From PWXP01 sp040772845 (lineage in GTDB: Bacteria > Planctomycetota > Planctomycetia > Pirellulales > Thermoguttaceae): DNA of 64,000 nucleotides. The stretch lies in the NCBI GenBank assembly GCA_040772845.1, contig JAXGXG010000001.1:7006001-7070000 (forward strand). The letters are read 5' to 3'. Below, piece by piece: positions 10,301 to 18,416 of the stretch (positions are counted from its first letter, which is position 1; the number at the start of each line of letters is the position of its first letter). The notes under the pieces were generated by a model, which was not told the origin of the DNA, did not search any database, and saw only the letters and a program-made list of their open reading frames with translations. Made by a program: the position numbers and the translations under genes.

Positions 10301-11894
10301 CGGTCGGCGTAAGGGAGAGGTTTGGCGAAGTAATGATCGATGTTGCAGGCACCAGGTAGGCATTGGCTCGGTTCGCAGTTTCATCATATTGGAGTACCGC
10401 CATGTACCAGGTGTCCGCCGCGAAGGAATTCGCAGCCGCCTGGGCGAGATTGGCGCCCGTACCCGGCGGCTGATTCACTTGCAGAAGGAGCCCGTCGGCG
10501 TTCCCTCGCTGGAAACGGAAGCGGTTGCTGCCAAGGATCGTTTGGTGGCCGGTGCTGGACACCAGTCCGTCGCCTCGCACTAACGCCGTGAAGGTGAAGC
10601 TTGTTCCCAGATCGGCTGCAAGGCTCGCCGGCAGTTCCAATCGTTGGTTCTGACTGCGGACGTAGGAACCTGTCGTGGCGCCCAACCCGGCGGCGAAGCC
10701 TTGAGGATCGGCGACAGAGACAAAGGAAACGCCCCCGCTGCTGCCGGCGTTGGTCGCATCGTGGCCGCCGCCTGAGGTGTCTAACAGTGGGTCTGTTGCC
10801 TCGTGCGAGTACTCAGCCGTCAAGCCGGTTACGGGAATCGTGGCGCCCAGCACGGCCATCTGGCCAGCCTGCGAACGATACTCGGCGTTCATCCAGTCGG
10901 AGGTGCGTACCACGTTCGAGACGCGGACCTCGTCAACCAGCCCGCGGAAACTGGTGGCGCCGGCCGATCGCGCACCGATTACCAGCGGCAACGAATTACT
11001 GAATCCGCCGCCGATCGAATAGGAGCTACTGATCGGGGCATTGGCGTCCAGGTAGCCTTGCACCGCCCCGTCACTTAGCGTTGTGCCGACGAAATGCCAA
11101 TCGCCATCGAATGCGCCCGGTGCGTTGCTCTTCACCTGATTGCTGAGCGCACTGGTATCGACGCGCACATCCTGGTTCGAGCCGGCATTGTTTCGCTGGT
11201 ACTCCCATCCATTGACGGAATCGCTGTTCTTGGCGATCACTCGGGTGTAGGCGCCAGGCTGGTCGGCCGCGTCGCCGCGCATCCAATAGCTGATGGTGAT
11301 GTTATTCGCCATGTCGAGCGAGCCGTTGGAAACCTCCGGGCTGCGGATACTGCCAAGGTTGAACAGACGGGCATCGCCTGCGATACCGGTAGTTGTGGTC
11401 ACCGTGCCCGACGCTGTACCGTCGTTATTGAAGGCGGTCGAGTCGTTCAGAGTTGCCCCGAGGTGCCATGTGCCGACGTAGCCGTTCGACCACACATCGG
11501 CAGCATTCTGGGCATCTAGCGCGGCTGCATTGCCGGTGTACATGTGAATCAAGCCGATGCTGGAACTGACGTCGATCTGCGGAACCTTGACCCATACAGC
11601 GGCCGTACGCGCCGCCGAGTCCCACTTCTCAATCTCGTAGCTGAGCGCGGCGCCGCTTGCCGAAGCGAAACGGAGGTCGGCGCCATTCGTAGCGGCCTTT
11701 CCGAAATCGAAGCTCCCGGAGTCGAGCGTTACCAGTACGGGAAAGTCGACCAGCGTTGCTGCACCGGTCGCGTTGTTTAACTGAATCGGTGTTCGGTAAG
11801 ACCACCCGTCAAAAGGCCCGGCAGTCGCCCACGAAACCGAGAAGACGAGAACGCCCGGAAGCAAACAGCAAAAAACACAAGAGCGAGAGCGCAT
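7308..11894 (-). CDS. Giant DUF2341/LamG-repeat PEP-CTERM surface protein
   Basis: The 1528-residue protein has a signal peptide (MRSRSCVFCCLLPGVLVFSVSWATA), then a DUF2341 domain at about 27-140 (GWSYRTPIQLNNATGA). A LamG/concanavalin-A-like domain occupies about 145-350. Five further modules each open with a variant of GLVAQYTHENAANPVADATGHG and close with RELRDVFR(E/T)Y and a GxDGLSGIGSxD motif. The C-terminus is a PEP-CTERM signal (VPEPSAMILLLLLVALL plus basic tail). LamG domains bind glycans or proteins, so a role in adhesion or polysaccharide capture at the surface is inferred. The modules are similar enough to suggest internal duplication. Several long opposite-strand ORFs over it are shadows. 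Confidence 0.88.
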   Translation of the reverse strand: MRSRSCVFCCLLPGVLVFSVSWATAGPFDGWSYRTPIQLNNATGAATLVDFPVLVTLDSGSFDFGKAATNGADLRFASASGAALSYEIEKWDSAARTAAVWVKVPQIDVSSSIGLIHMYTGNAAALDAQNAADVWSNGYVGTWHLGATLNDSTAFNNDGTASGTVTTTTGIAGDARLFNLGSIRSPEVSNGSLDMANNITISYWMRGDAADQPGAYTRVIAKNSDSVNGWEYQRNNAGSNQDVRVDTSALSNQVKSNAPGAFDGDWHFVGTTLSDGAVQGYLDANAPISSSYSIGGGFSNSLPLVIGARSAGATSFRGLVDEVRVSNVVRTSDWMNAEYRSQAGQMAVLGATIPVTGLTAEYSHEATDPLLDTSGGGHDATNAGSSGGVSFVSVADPQGFAAGLGATTGSYVRSQNQRLELPASLAADLGTSFTFTALVRGDGLVSSTGHQTILGSNRFRFQRGNADGLLLQVNQPPGTGANLAQAAANSFAADTWYMAVLQYDETANRANAYLVPATSIITSPNLSLTPTVAMTDITSFRIGSDGLSGIGSTDGWNGRIDNARFYQGALTKRELRDVFQSYTGQSGPVGLVAQYTHENAANPVADATGHGLDAANAGGVAFAAPPSPGGFDLGATVGQYSAASDSYLTVPELYTAGDDFSFMGMVRVNADNAHQTILGSDRFRLQYSPVTADDGAGSLLLQVNGDGASGPISSTYGSFTPGEWHFVAMMYDAATQNIETYIQPDSPVFFSRALMKTAYGSDGLDTMTRFRLGADGLSGIGSADALAGHIDGVRFYDQTFSKAQLRDIFRQYRVDAPGPVGLLAHYTHDGANPLADDTGHLATLTNRGGTTFTSSAPTNPGVFQVSDSVAQYTQAANDGLDVPSIYTSGDDFTFVALVRKNSDESGHQTILSSERFRYQYRDTGGTNNAGTLRLELNAGGGTTESGENTFRTEEWYFTAFTYDAATGQISNYLQDGSPIFRGPAGSLTANLDDMTRFQIGNNGLSGIGGADPWGGWIDGARFYDQALTTGQLRDVFRTLTGHAPGPIGLVARFDHENAANRVEDSSGNGLHATNAGTVTFTAPADPGPFDLGTTVAQFPRNSTGYLDVPNVHTPGDSFTFTALVRKDAAAGGHQTILGTNRFRLQFRGTSTDAGALRLDVSGAGASDFNETAVDAFPTQEWMYVALTYDATTKQLQGWLQDGSPVFLGPDMTRTALGAIGIDDINRFRIGGDDVSGIGSLDAFGGQMDGVRFYDTLLTKRELRDVFREYNPLPAGAVGLVAEFGHEGSNPLTDDTGHGVTAINRGSVTFVAPPDSIDFQGGLGSVAGLYSRQDDSSLDFPQFYTSGDDFTFTALVRKDGDETGSHQTILASDRFRLQFADTGTADDGLGQLSLDVNDAGSTGSTGSGAGAFATDEWYFVALRYDSDSHMLEVFLDSEELGGPVMTQTANGGVGLDDMLNFRVGADGLSGIGQADPFGGWIDRIQFYDQFLSDTELRQLFNAAVPEPSAMILLLLLVALLPLVRPRRFK

Positions 11895-12385
11895 GACTCA
11901 CCTCTTCTTGGATACGGCACCGCAACGAACGACCTAACGCAACGGAATGTCGCCCTGCGCGATGGCCAGACGAATGGTTGCTCCAACACCTCTCCCCACC
12001 CGTATTTTGGATATAATTGCACATATTGTCAAGCATTCTCGGGGGGCTTTCTGCCCGCATCTCCAAACGCTCCGGAATCCTCGCCAAAACCTAGCTGCTC
12101 CGGGGGGGCTAGCTGGTCTGCCGTGAGAATCGCGTGCAGGATGCCGAGCCGGCGTCGGTTTGGGGCCGGAACTGTGATTGCACTCGCGGCGCCTCGTTTT
12201 GTGCTTCCGCAGGATGGGCATTTGCCCGTCCCGGCTTTGAAGGGCTGAAGCCCATCCTACCGAATCGCGCGATTTCAAGCCGTAGCGAGCAGAATCCGGC
12301 GTAACCGTTCAAAGGGGACTATCCCCCTCGTTTGCAGCGGAGAAAATGGTTTGCGCCGCCGACTTGTGAACGGCTACAATCCGAC
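11895..12385. other. Intergenic region with short inverted repeat
   Basis: No gene is visible in these 491 bp. Inverted arms aggatgggc (12211-12219) and gcccatcct (12250-12258) enclose a GC-rich segment with gggctgaagccc next to the right arm, a pattern typical of dispersed planctomycete repeats. The part next to 11894 must hold the promoter of the minus-strand LamG gene. Confidence 0.4.
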
Positions 12386-15300
12386 TTAACGCTGGCGAAG
12401 CCGTCCGTCGGGCGGCTGCCAGGTGGGTTCGTCGGTGAGAACCAGGGTGTCGTAACGAACGTCTGCGGCAAGGCGCGAAAGCGTGAGGGTGTGTTTCCCT
12501 GCCGGTAGGTCGACAGATTCGAGATTGATACTGCCCGGCCAGCACCAGGTCCAAAGCCGGTCGGCCAGTCGGCTGCCCGGGGCGATGAGCTTGTCGGGCA
12601 CGTTCAGATCGGTCAGTCCGCCGCCGAGCGTCGTAATCGTCTGCCCACTGAGAGCCACGCGGACATTCTGGCTGACCTCGTCGCCCCGTCCGCCGGAACC
12701 GCGGTGCAGACAGCGGAGCCAGAAATGGTAACGCCCGGCGTGGGGTACGTCGATTTGCCAACTCACGCGGTTGGTCGCAACGTCCTCCGGTACGAGGTAG
12801 GCCGAACCGCGCGTGGCCTCGCCCGTTGATCGCTCAAACGGGCCCTCAAGCTGTGCGTCGGCGAAATGCAGTTCGATCATCGCCGCAGGTGCGTCGCGAG
12901 GCGGTGTGGTCAGATGGACAACCTGACCGATCGCACTCTCGTTCCCACGCCGATCCACCGCGGTCACCGCATAATGATACTCGGCGCCGGCCCGGAGGCC
13001 CCAATCGATCCATTCGGGTTCGGTGGGCGAGCCGATTCGGAACCGCTGATCGGGAGCCTCGAACGGCTCACGAGCTGCATAAACCTGGTAGTACGCCAAA
13101 TCGGCCGCTTCCGATGGCTCCCATACAAGCCGGTTCACTCGCGGACCGATGTTCTCAACCTGAAGGGCGTCAATTGCCGCCGCCGGCTCTGTATCTTCAG
13201 GCCGTGGGCCCGTGGGGGCAAAGTCTGCATCGGTTGCCAGGCATAGCAGGTCGAGCTGCGCGGCCGCGTCCGACGTTGCCGATTCGACGGTCAAGCGGCC
13301 AGCCTCCAGAGTCAAAGGTTCGTCACTCGCACGAACCCAGGTCCATCGCTCTTCGTCGGTGCTCACGGTTACAGTTCGGCCGCCGAAAGCGAGTTTCCAG
13401 AGTCCCTCGTTCAGATCGGAAGAACGCAGCCGTGCCCATACATGATAGCGGCCTGCGAAAGGTACGTTTACTTGAAACTGGGCCGCGCCGCGTTCGGCTT
13501 CCGGATGGCGGTAGACATAATACCAATCGGAAGCATGCCGCCGGTCGACGCCGAGGGCCAATCCCGGCCGCGCCTCGGTGGGAAGGTCGCGAATTGCCGT
13601 TTCGGGCTCGGCATAAACGACAAGCGGCGCATCGATTTCGCCCGGAAGGGCGACGCCTGCACGCGATGCCTCATCAGAGTAGCCGCTTTCGAGTCCTGAA
13701 TACTCGATGCTGCTAACCACGTAGTAATACGGCCGGCCTGCCTGCACCGTCGTGTCGCGCCACGAGGTCGCCTTGACCGGTTCCGGGGTGAGCAACCGAT
13801 ATCTCGAGCCGCTGCGTTCGCTTCGGTAGACCAGATAGCCACGGGTCTCATGACTGTAGGCCGACGGTCGCCATGCAAGGAGGACGGCGCCGTCCTTTTC
13901 ACTCCAGGAGACGTCGACCGGTGGCCGGGGGCGGGCCGCCACGGCAATATAGTTCCGGAACCGGCCGGTCATGCTCGATCCGTAGTGGATCTTCGTGACG
14001 TCCGGGCTGAACATCGAAAAGTCGCCGCCCGAGTAGTAACCGTTCAGCCGATGCTTCGTGTCCACAATCGGCTGGAACGTTCGGTCGATGAAGACCTGGA
14101 ACTCGACGTTGGCGTTGACTGGCCGCAGGTAGCTGCCGAAATGCCAGCCGCGGACCCAGCCGACGAGGAACCGCGGGTGCAGTCGCCAGTGCAGGTGGTA
14201 GTTGCCGCCATTCGGAGAGAGTCGCAAAGAATGTACCTTGCCGTCGCGAACGCGGACAATTTGCGTCGCACCGCCGTCTGAGGCAATGTATTTCCAGTCG
14301 GGCGAGGTCGACTCGTGTCCGTGCGTTGCGTGCGGCGTATTCAGCCACAAATCGTAGAGTTCTTCCATACTGAGTCCGGTCGGCAGGCGAACGCCGTTGG
14401 CGAACCATGGCAACCCATAGGCATTCCACTCGTCGCCCTTCGGGTAGTGAACGCGATTCTCGTGGAACGCCCGCAGGTAGTTCGTGTTGCCGCACAACGG
14501 GACGGCAACGTACGTCTTCTCTCCGGATTGCCGGTCAACCAACATTCCCGTGCGCAGGGCAATCAGGTCGCCATGCTGCGGATGTCCGTGAATGACACAA
14601 TGATGGTTCCCTCCGACCGATTTACCGCCAGGCCCGATCGGCCGGCCGTCGTACAGCGGTAGTGCAGGAATCGGATACTTCTCATCCCGTTCGAACGGCA
14701 CAAAGATCCCCCGGTTCGGCAAATCGACGAAGATGTGCCGCCGATCGCGAGTCAGACCGTAGATTCGCTGTCCCGAGCCCGCCCACGCAAGTGGCTCCCA
14801 TTGGGCGACGACCTCCTGCTCGCCCGTTCGCCAATTCGTGCAGGTGACGCCGTCGGTAGGACTCGCAGGAGTGTAGAAGCGGTCGGGGTCTTCCGGCAGC
14901 CAAATCGCCGGGCGGCCGCCGCGACTTGGCCGCATCCGCGAATAGTCGCTGTGAATGAACCAACCTTTGTGGACTTGATCGCCGAGGCGCCGTGCCCCTT
15001 CAACGAAGATTGCCGATCCGTTCGGGTTCCAGGCCGACCAGACCGAAGCCGTCCCGCCATGGTCTACCGTAGGCGAAGTGTCCAACATCCAGACGGAAGT
15101 GCCGAATTGCCGATCCTCGAAAATGAGCCGATGTGTCATCAACTCGCCGTCCCGCTCGAACCGTTCGTAAGGCTTTCGGCCATGCCGCTCCATGAAACTG
15201 CTCAATCCCTGGACCGGATCGGGGTCCGGCTCGTCGCCCAGCGGGAGGGCGGCAATGGCGCCGGGCGGCGTCCGAGTCAGGCGTTGCAGTACGGCGCGGC

Positions 15301-15874
15301 CGAAGATAACGTCGCCACCGTTGCCTGCCGGGGCGGAGATGCCGACCGAAACCCGGTCGGCGCCCTTCGGCACGACGAATGCATGCCGCACCATTTGCCG
15401 AGTGTGCGGGGTCTCCACGCGCCGGTCGAGTTTGACCCGCTGCCCATCGACGATTGCACTGGCTCGCAGCGCGATCTGTGGCAGTGAGCCCACCGCCTCG
15501 ATGCGGAATTCGTAGGGGCCCGGTTCGAGCGAAAGGCCGGGACTCCATATCTGCGGCCAGTACAAGGCTGCCCCATGCTTGTACAATCGGATTGCGTTCT
15601 CGCCATCGACGAACGGCGAGGCCACCGTATCGACAGTCCCTTGCGGCGCATGATCGACTTCAGCAGTCGTAAGCGTAACCTGCCAGGGCGACGGTGCGCC
15701 CTTGCCTCGCTCGCCTGCAAAACTGCCATTGGTCAGCAGGTTGCTCGCCACATCAGCGTTCGGTGTATCTTCGGCCGCAGTGCCGAAATCGACCATCGGG
15801 CCAATCGGCAGGGCGAGTCCGAGTACGATTGCGAGGAACCGCCGGTCGCGAGTGTTTGCGGTAATGAAAGTCAT
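12386..15874 (-). CDS. Large secreted protein: propeller-like core with FN3 and carbohydrate-binding-like modules
   Basis: The 1162-residue product starts at 15874, with AGGAG ten bases upstream; a longer frame to 16318 has no signal peptide. It has a signal peptide (FLAIVLGLALPIGPM) and a CBM-like sandwich after NLLTNGSF. A His-rich core at about 240-640 has blades like GGNHHCVIHGHPQHGD, TPHATHGHESTSPDWKY and GNYHLHWRLHPRFL, reminiscent of seven-bladed oligogalacturonate-lyase-like propellers. Two FN3 domains follow (SAYSHETRGYLVYRSE; EAADLAYYQVYAA), each trailed by a CBM6/35-like sandwich (GRYHVWARLRSSD; GRYHFWLRCLHRG). There is no anchor or PEP-CTERM. Polysaccharide binding or cleavage is likely but the activity is unassigned. 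Confidence 0.75.
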   Translation of the reverse strand: MTFITANTRDRRFLAIVLGLALPIGPMVDFGTAAEDTPNADVASNLLTNGSFAGERGKGAPSPWQVTLTTAEVDHAPQGTVDTVASPFVDGENAIRLYKHGAALYWPQIWSPGLSLEPGPYEFRIEAVGSLPQIALRASAIVDGQRVKLDRRVETPHTRQMVRHAFVVPKGADRVSVGISAPAGNGGDVIFGRAVLQRLTRTPPGAIAALPLGDEPDPDPVQGLSSFMERHGRKPYERFERDGELMTHRLIFEDRQFGTSVWMLDTSPTVDHGGTASVWSAWNPNGSAIFVEGARRLGDQVHKGWFIHSDYSRMRPSRGGRPAIWLPEDPDRFYTPASPTDGVTCTNWRTGEQEVVAQWEPLAWAGSGQRIYGLTRDRRHIFVDLPNRGIFVPFERDEKYPIPALPLYDGRPIGPGGKSVGGNHHCVIHGHPQHGDLIALRTGMLVDRQSGEKTYVAVPLCGNTNYLRAFHENRVHYPKGDEWNAYGLPWFANGVRLPTGLSMEELYDLWLNTPHATHGHESTSPDWKYIASDGGATQIVRVRDGKVHSLRLSPNGGNYHLHWRLHPRFLVGWVRGWHFGSYLRPVNANVEFQVFIDRTFQPIVDTKHRLNGYYSGGDFSMFSPDVTKIHYGSSMTGRFRNYIAVAARPRPPVDVSWSEKDGAVLLAWRPSAYSHETRGYLVYRSERSGSRYRLLTPEPVKATSWRDTTVQAGRPYYYVVSSIEYSGLESGYSDEASRAGVALPGEIDAPLVVYAEPETAIRDLPTEARPGLALGVDRRHASDWYYVYRHPEAERGAAQFQVNVPFAGRYHVWARLRSSDLNEGLWKLAFGGRTVTVSTDEERWTWVRASDEPLTLEAGRLTVESATSDAAAQLDLLCLATDADFAPTGPRPEDTEPAAAIDALQVENIGPRVNRLVWEPSEAADLAYYQVYAAREPFEAPDQRFRIGSPTEPEWIDWGLRAGAEYHYAVTAVDRRGNESAIGQVVHLTTPPRDAPAAMIELHFADAQLEGPFERSTGEATRGSAYLVPEDVATNRVSWQIDVPHAGRYHFWLRCLHRGSGGRGDEVSQNVRVALSGQTITTLGGGLTDLNVPDKLIAPGSRLADRLWTWCWPGSINLESVDLPAGKHTLTLSRLAADVRYDTLVLTDEPTWQPPDGRLRQR

Positions 15875-16422
15875 GGTTGCTTCTCCTTGGGTTCGCGTCA
15901 GAATGGCCCAACGGATCCGGAGGTCCGGAGCGATGGTCCCCCCTACTGTACCATACCGCACGCCGGGTGACACGCCCGCGAATGCCCGGTGTGCGGTAAG
16001 ATACTCTGGCAACCGCATGGGCCTGATATTGCACGGCTTGCAGCCTGTGCGACGCCGATTCTCCTCGCGGACTCGCCAACTGTTTGTCTTCCAGACGTGC
16101 GGCATGGTTTTGTCCCGGAGGGGCAACAGGGCGTAGCCACGGGTGTAGCGCGGTCCGACGATAGTCGGACCAAGTGTAACCTGTGGTGGCAAAGCCCCTG
16201 CCCGAAAGCCCCGACAAGGGCTGCAGAAATGCATCTGTTTTGCCGCTACTCGCGGGGCTATGGGGAGTCTCGACGTCATTCCACGGGTTCCGCGTCGATA
16301 TCGGCGACGGCGCTGCATTGGCGAGTGAAAGAGCTTGTCACCCCTCTTGTCGGTAGTGCCTATCTCGGCAACAATGTGCTTTTCGATTGGTGTTTGACGA
16401 CGGATTCCAGCAGAGTCTGATC
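15875..16422. other. Divergent intergenic region before the RNA-repair cluster
   Basis: This 548-bp gap separates the minus-strand secreted protein gene from hen1. It holds one copy of a dispersed 58-nt hairpin repeat at 16133-16190. I found no convincing sigma-54 or sigma-70 promoter by eye, although the cluster promoter should lie between the repeat and 16423. Confidence 0.45.
16133..16190. repeat. 58-nt dispersed hairpin repeat, copy 1
   Basis: The copy begins gtagccacggg, contains the hairpin ggtccgac-GATA-gtcggacc (16152-16171) and ends gtggtggc. A second copy of the same length lies at 31179-31236 with about seven substitutions. The outer ends (gccacggg and cccgtggtggc type) also pair, giving a nested stem. 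Confidence 0.65.
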
Positions 16423-17832
16423 ATGCTTCTGACGATCACGACAACTCACCGGCCAGCAACGGACCTGGGTTTTCTCCTGCATAAGAACCCGGCGCGGTGC
16501 CAGAGCTTTGCGCTGAGCTTTGGCAGCGCCCACGTGTTTTATCCCGAAGCGAGCGACGATCGTGCGACGGCGGCCGTGCTGCTGGAAGTGGACCCGGTGG
16601 GCATGGTCCGTGGCAAGGGCGGTTTTGGGCAGGGTGTGTTGGCGCAGTACGTGAACGACCGGCCTTACGTGGCGTCGTCGTTTATGAGCGTGGCGATTGC
16701 CCAGGTATTTGGGCCGGCCTTGGATGGGCGGTCGAAGGAGCGGCCCGAACTGGCCCGAACGCCATTGCCGTTGGTGGCCACGATCGAAGTGCTCCCGTGC
16801 CGAGGCGGCGAGGAGTTTCTGCACGACGTATTCGATCCGCTCGGGTACGAAGTCGTGGCAACGCGCTGCCCGTTCGACGAGACGTTCGCTGATTGGGGGC
16901 CGAGTCCGTACTACTCGGTGACGCTCTCGAAGACGGCGACTCTGAGCGAATTGCTCACGCATCTGTATGTCCTGATTCCGGTTTTCGACAATTTCAAGCA
17001 TTACTATGTCGGCCAGGACGAACTCGAAAAGCTGTTGAAGCGGGGCGAGGGCTGGCTGGCGGCGCATCCGCGGCGCGACGCGATCGTGCGCCGTTACTTG
17101 AAGTTCCGGCCGACGCTGGCCCGACAGGCGATTCATCGACTGGTCGAGCAGGACGACCAGCCAGCCGAGGAGTTCTTGAACGAAGTGAACGACACCCGGG
17201 CGGAGAGCTGCGAGGAGTCGCTCGAACGGCCGCTGAGCCTCAACGATGAGCGGCTTCGGGTTGTGGCTGCCGCGCTGGTGGCGTCCGGGGCGAAACGGGT
17301 GCTGGACCTCGGCTGCGGCGAGGGGCGGCTCTTGCGCGAGTTACTGAAAGAGAAGCAATTCGACGAGATCGTCGGCATGGACGTGTCGATCCGCTCGTTG
17401 GAGATTGCCACTCGGCGGTTGCGGCTCGACGACCTGCCGCCCCGCCAGAGGGAGCGAATCCGCCTGGTGCACGGGTCGCTCATGTACCGGGACAAACGCC
17501 TGGCCGGCTTCGATGCGGCGGCCGTGGTCGAAGTGGTCGAGCATCTCGACCCGCCGCGCCTGGCGGCCTTCGAGCGTGTATTGTTCGAGTGCTCCCGGCC
17601 GGCGACGATCGTGCTCACCACGCCCAATCGCGAATACAACGCCACCTGGCCCAACCTGGCCGCCGGCGCGCTTCGGCATGAAGACCATCGTTTCGAGTGG
17701 ACGCGAGAGGAGTTTCGCAAGTGGGCGACGGGCGTGGCAGATAGGTACGGTTACTCTGTTGCGTTTCAGGGCATCGGACCAGAGGACGCTGAACTCGGAT
17801 CGCCGACACAAATGGGGGCATTTAGCAAATGA
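16423..17832 (+). CDS. hen1: Hen1: 3'-terminal RNA ribose 2'-O-methyltransferase
   Basis: The 469-residue protein methylates the 2'-OH of the 3' end of broken RNA before Pnkp reseals it, so the repaired site resists re-cleavage. The N-terminal bacterial Hen1 domain (MLLTITTTHRPATDLGFLLHKNP) spans about 230 residues and is known to activate the Pnkp ligase. The methyltransferase has the SAM loop DLGCGEG near residue 296 and the Hen1 metal-binding signature E370, E373, H374 (VEVVEHLDPPRL) plus H422 in EDHRFEWTREEF. Start 16423 matches family starts; the 12-codon upstream extension does not. The stop overlaps the next gene (ATGA), implying coupled translation. Confidence 0.95.
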   Translation: MLLTITTTHRPATDLGFLLHKNPARCQSFALSFGSAHVFYPEASDDRATAAVLLEVDPVGMVRGKGGFGQGVLAQYVNDRPYVASSFMSVAIAQVFGPALDGRSKERPELARTPLPLVATIEVLPCRGGEEFLHDVFDPLGYEVVATRCPFDETFADWGPSPYYSVTLSKTATLSELLTHLYVLIPVFDNFKHYYVGQDELEKLLKRGEGWLAAHPRRDAIVRRYLKFRPTLARQAIHRLVEQDDQPAEEFLNEVNDTRAESCEESLERPLSLNDERLRVVAAALVASGAKRVLDLGCGEGRLLRELLKEKQFDEIVGMDVSIRSLEIATRRLRLDDLPPRQRERIRLVHGSLMYRDKRLAGFDAAAVVEVVEHLDPPRLAAFERVLFECSRPATIVLTTPNREYNATWPNLAAGALRHEDHRFEWTREEFRKWATGVADRYGYSVAFQGIGPEDAELGSPTQMGAFSK

Positions 17833-18401
17833 CACCTAAAGAGTTAGCCCAACTTACAGGAACGGGGAAGAAGGTCCGCCTGACCCGACGGCAGCCGAGC
17901 GATCCGACGCTCAACGGATACATTCTGGGTGTCGGCAGAACTCTGTTACTCATGCACTGTTTCGACGATTTTGAACCGGACGGTTACACGATCTGCCGGA
18001 ATCGAGATGTCGTCAAGTTGCGGCAAGGCCCCTATGAAGACTGGTTCGATCACATGGTTCGCTCCGAGAGGCTCTTGGACGGTCTCAAGTTGCGCCATCG
18101 TATCGACCTGTCGAATTGGACAACCGCCATCCAGAGCATCTCGCGTCACTACGGCCAGATGATCGTGCAGTGCGAGGACGCTGAGGAAGACGTGGAGGAC
18201 TTCTACCTCGGGGAACTCGTTGCCATCCGAAGCCGTAGCATTCAATTCCGCGATTACGACGCACTGGGGTATTGGTCGCCGAAGCCGACGTCCATTGCGA
18301 TTGCCGAAATCACGATGGTTCAATTCGATACGCCCTATATCAGGATTTTCTCAAGATACACGCGAGAGGGCACTCCTCCCGAGATGCCAGACACCGAATA
18401 G
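17829..18401 (+). CDS. Uncharacterised protein in RNA-repair cluster, possible tandem Sm/SH3-like barrels
   Basis: The 190-residue product has no family name I recognise. Its ATG overlaps the hen1 stop by four bases. It contains two beta-rich segments of the same style: residues about 13-60 (KVRLTRRQPSDPTLNGYILG, then DGYTICRNRDVVKLR) and about 115-180 (FYLGELVAIRSRSIQFRD, then IAEITMVQFDTPYIRIF). They are separated by a charged helical part. The first resembles the small-barrel pattern where a strand pair is followed by a DGY-RxxDV strand. An RNA-binding adaptor role is inferred only from this shape and its position in the operon. No signal peptide or membrane segment is present. Confidence 0.7.
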   Translation: MTPKELAQLTGTGKKVRLTRRQPSDPTLNGYILGVGRTLLLMHCFDDFEPDGYTICRNRDVVKLRQGPYEDWFDHMVRSERLLDGLKLRHRIDLSNWTTAIQSISRHYGQMIVQCEDAEEDVEDFYLGELVAIRSRSIQFRDYDALGYWSPKPTSIAIAEITMVQFDTPYIRIFSRYTREGTPPEMPDTE

Positions 18402-18416
18402 ACAGGAGCCTTTCTC

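Noticed and set aside
13899..14495. Minus-strand frame overlapping the large secreted protein in another phase
   Set aside because: Arg-rich shadow in an alternative frame of a well-supported gene.
15975..16422. Sigma-54 promoter expected by analogy with RtcR-controlled RNA-repair operons
   Set aside because: No TGGC-N7-TTGC element is evident upstream of hen1.
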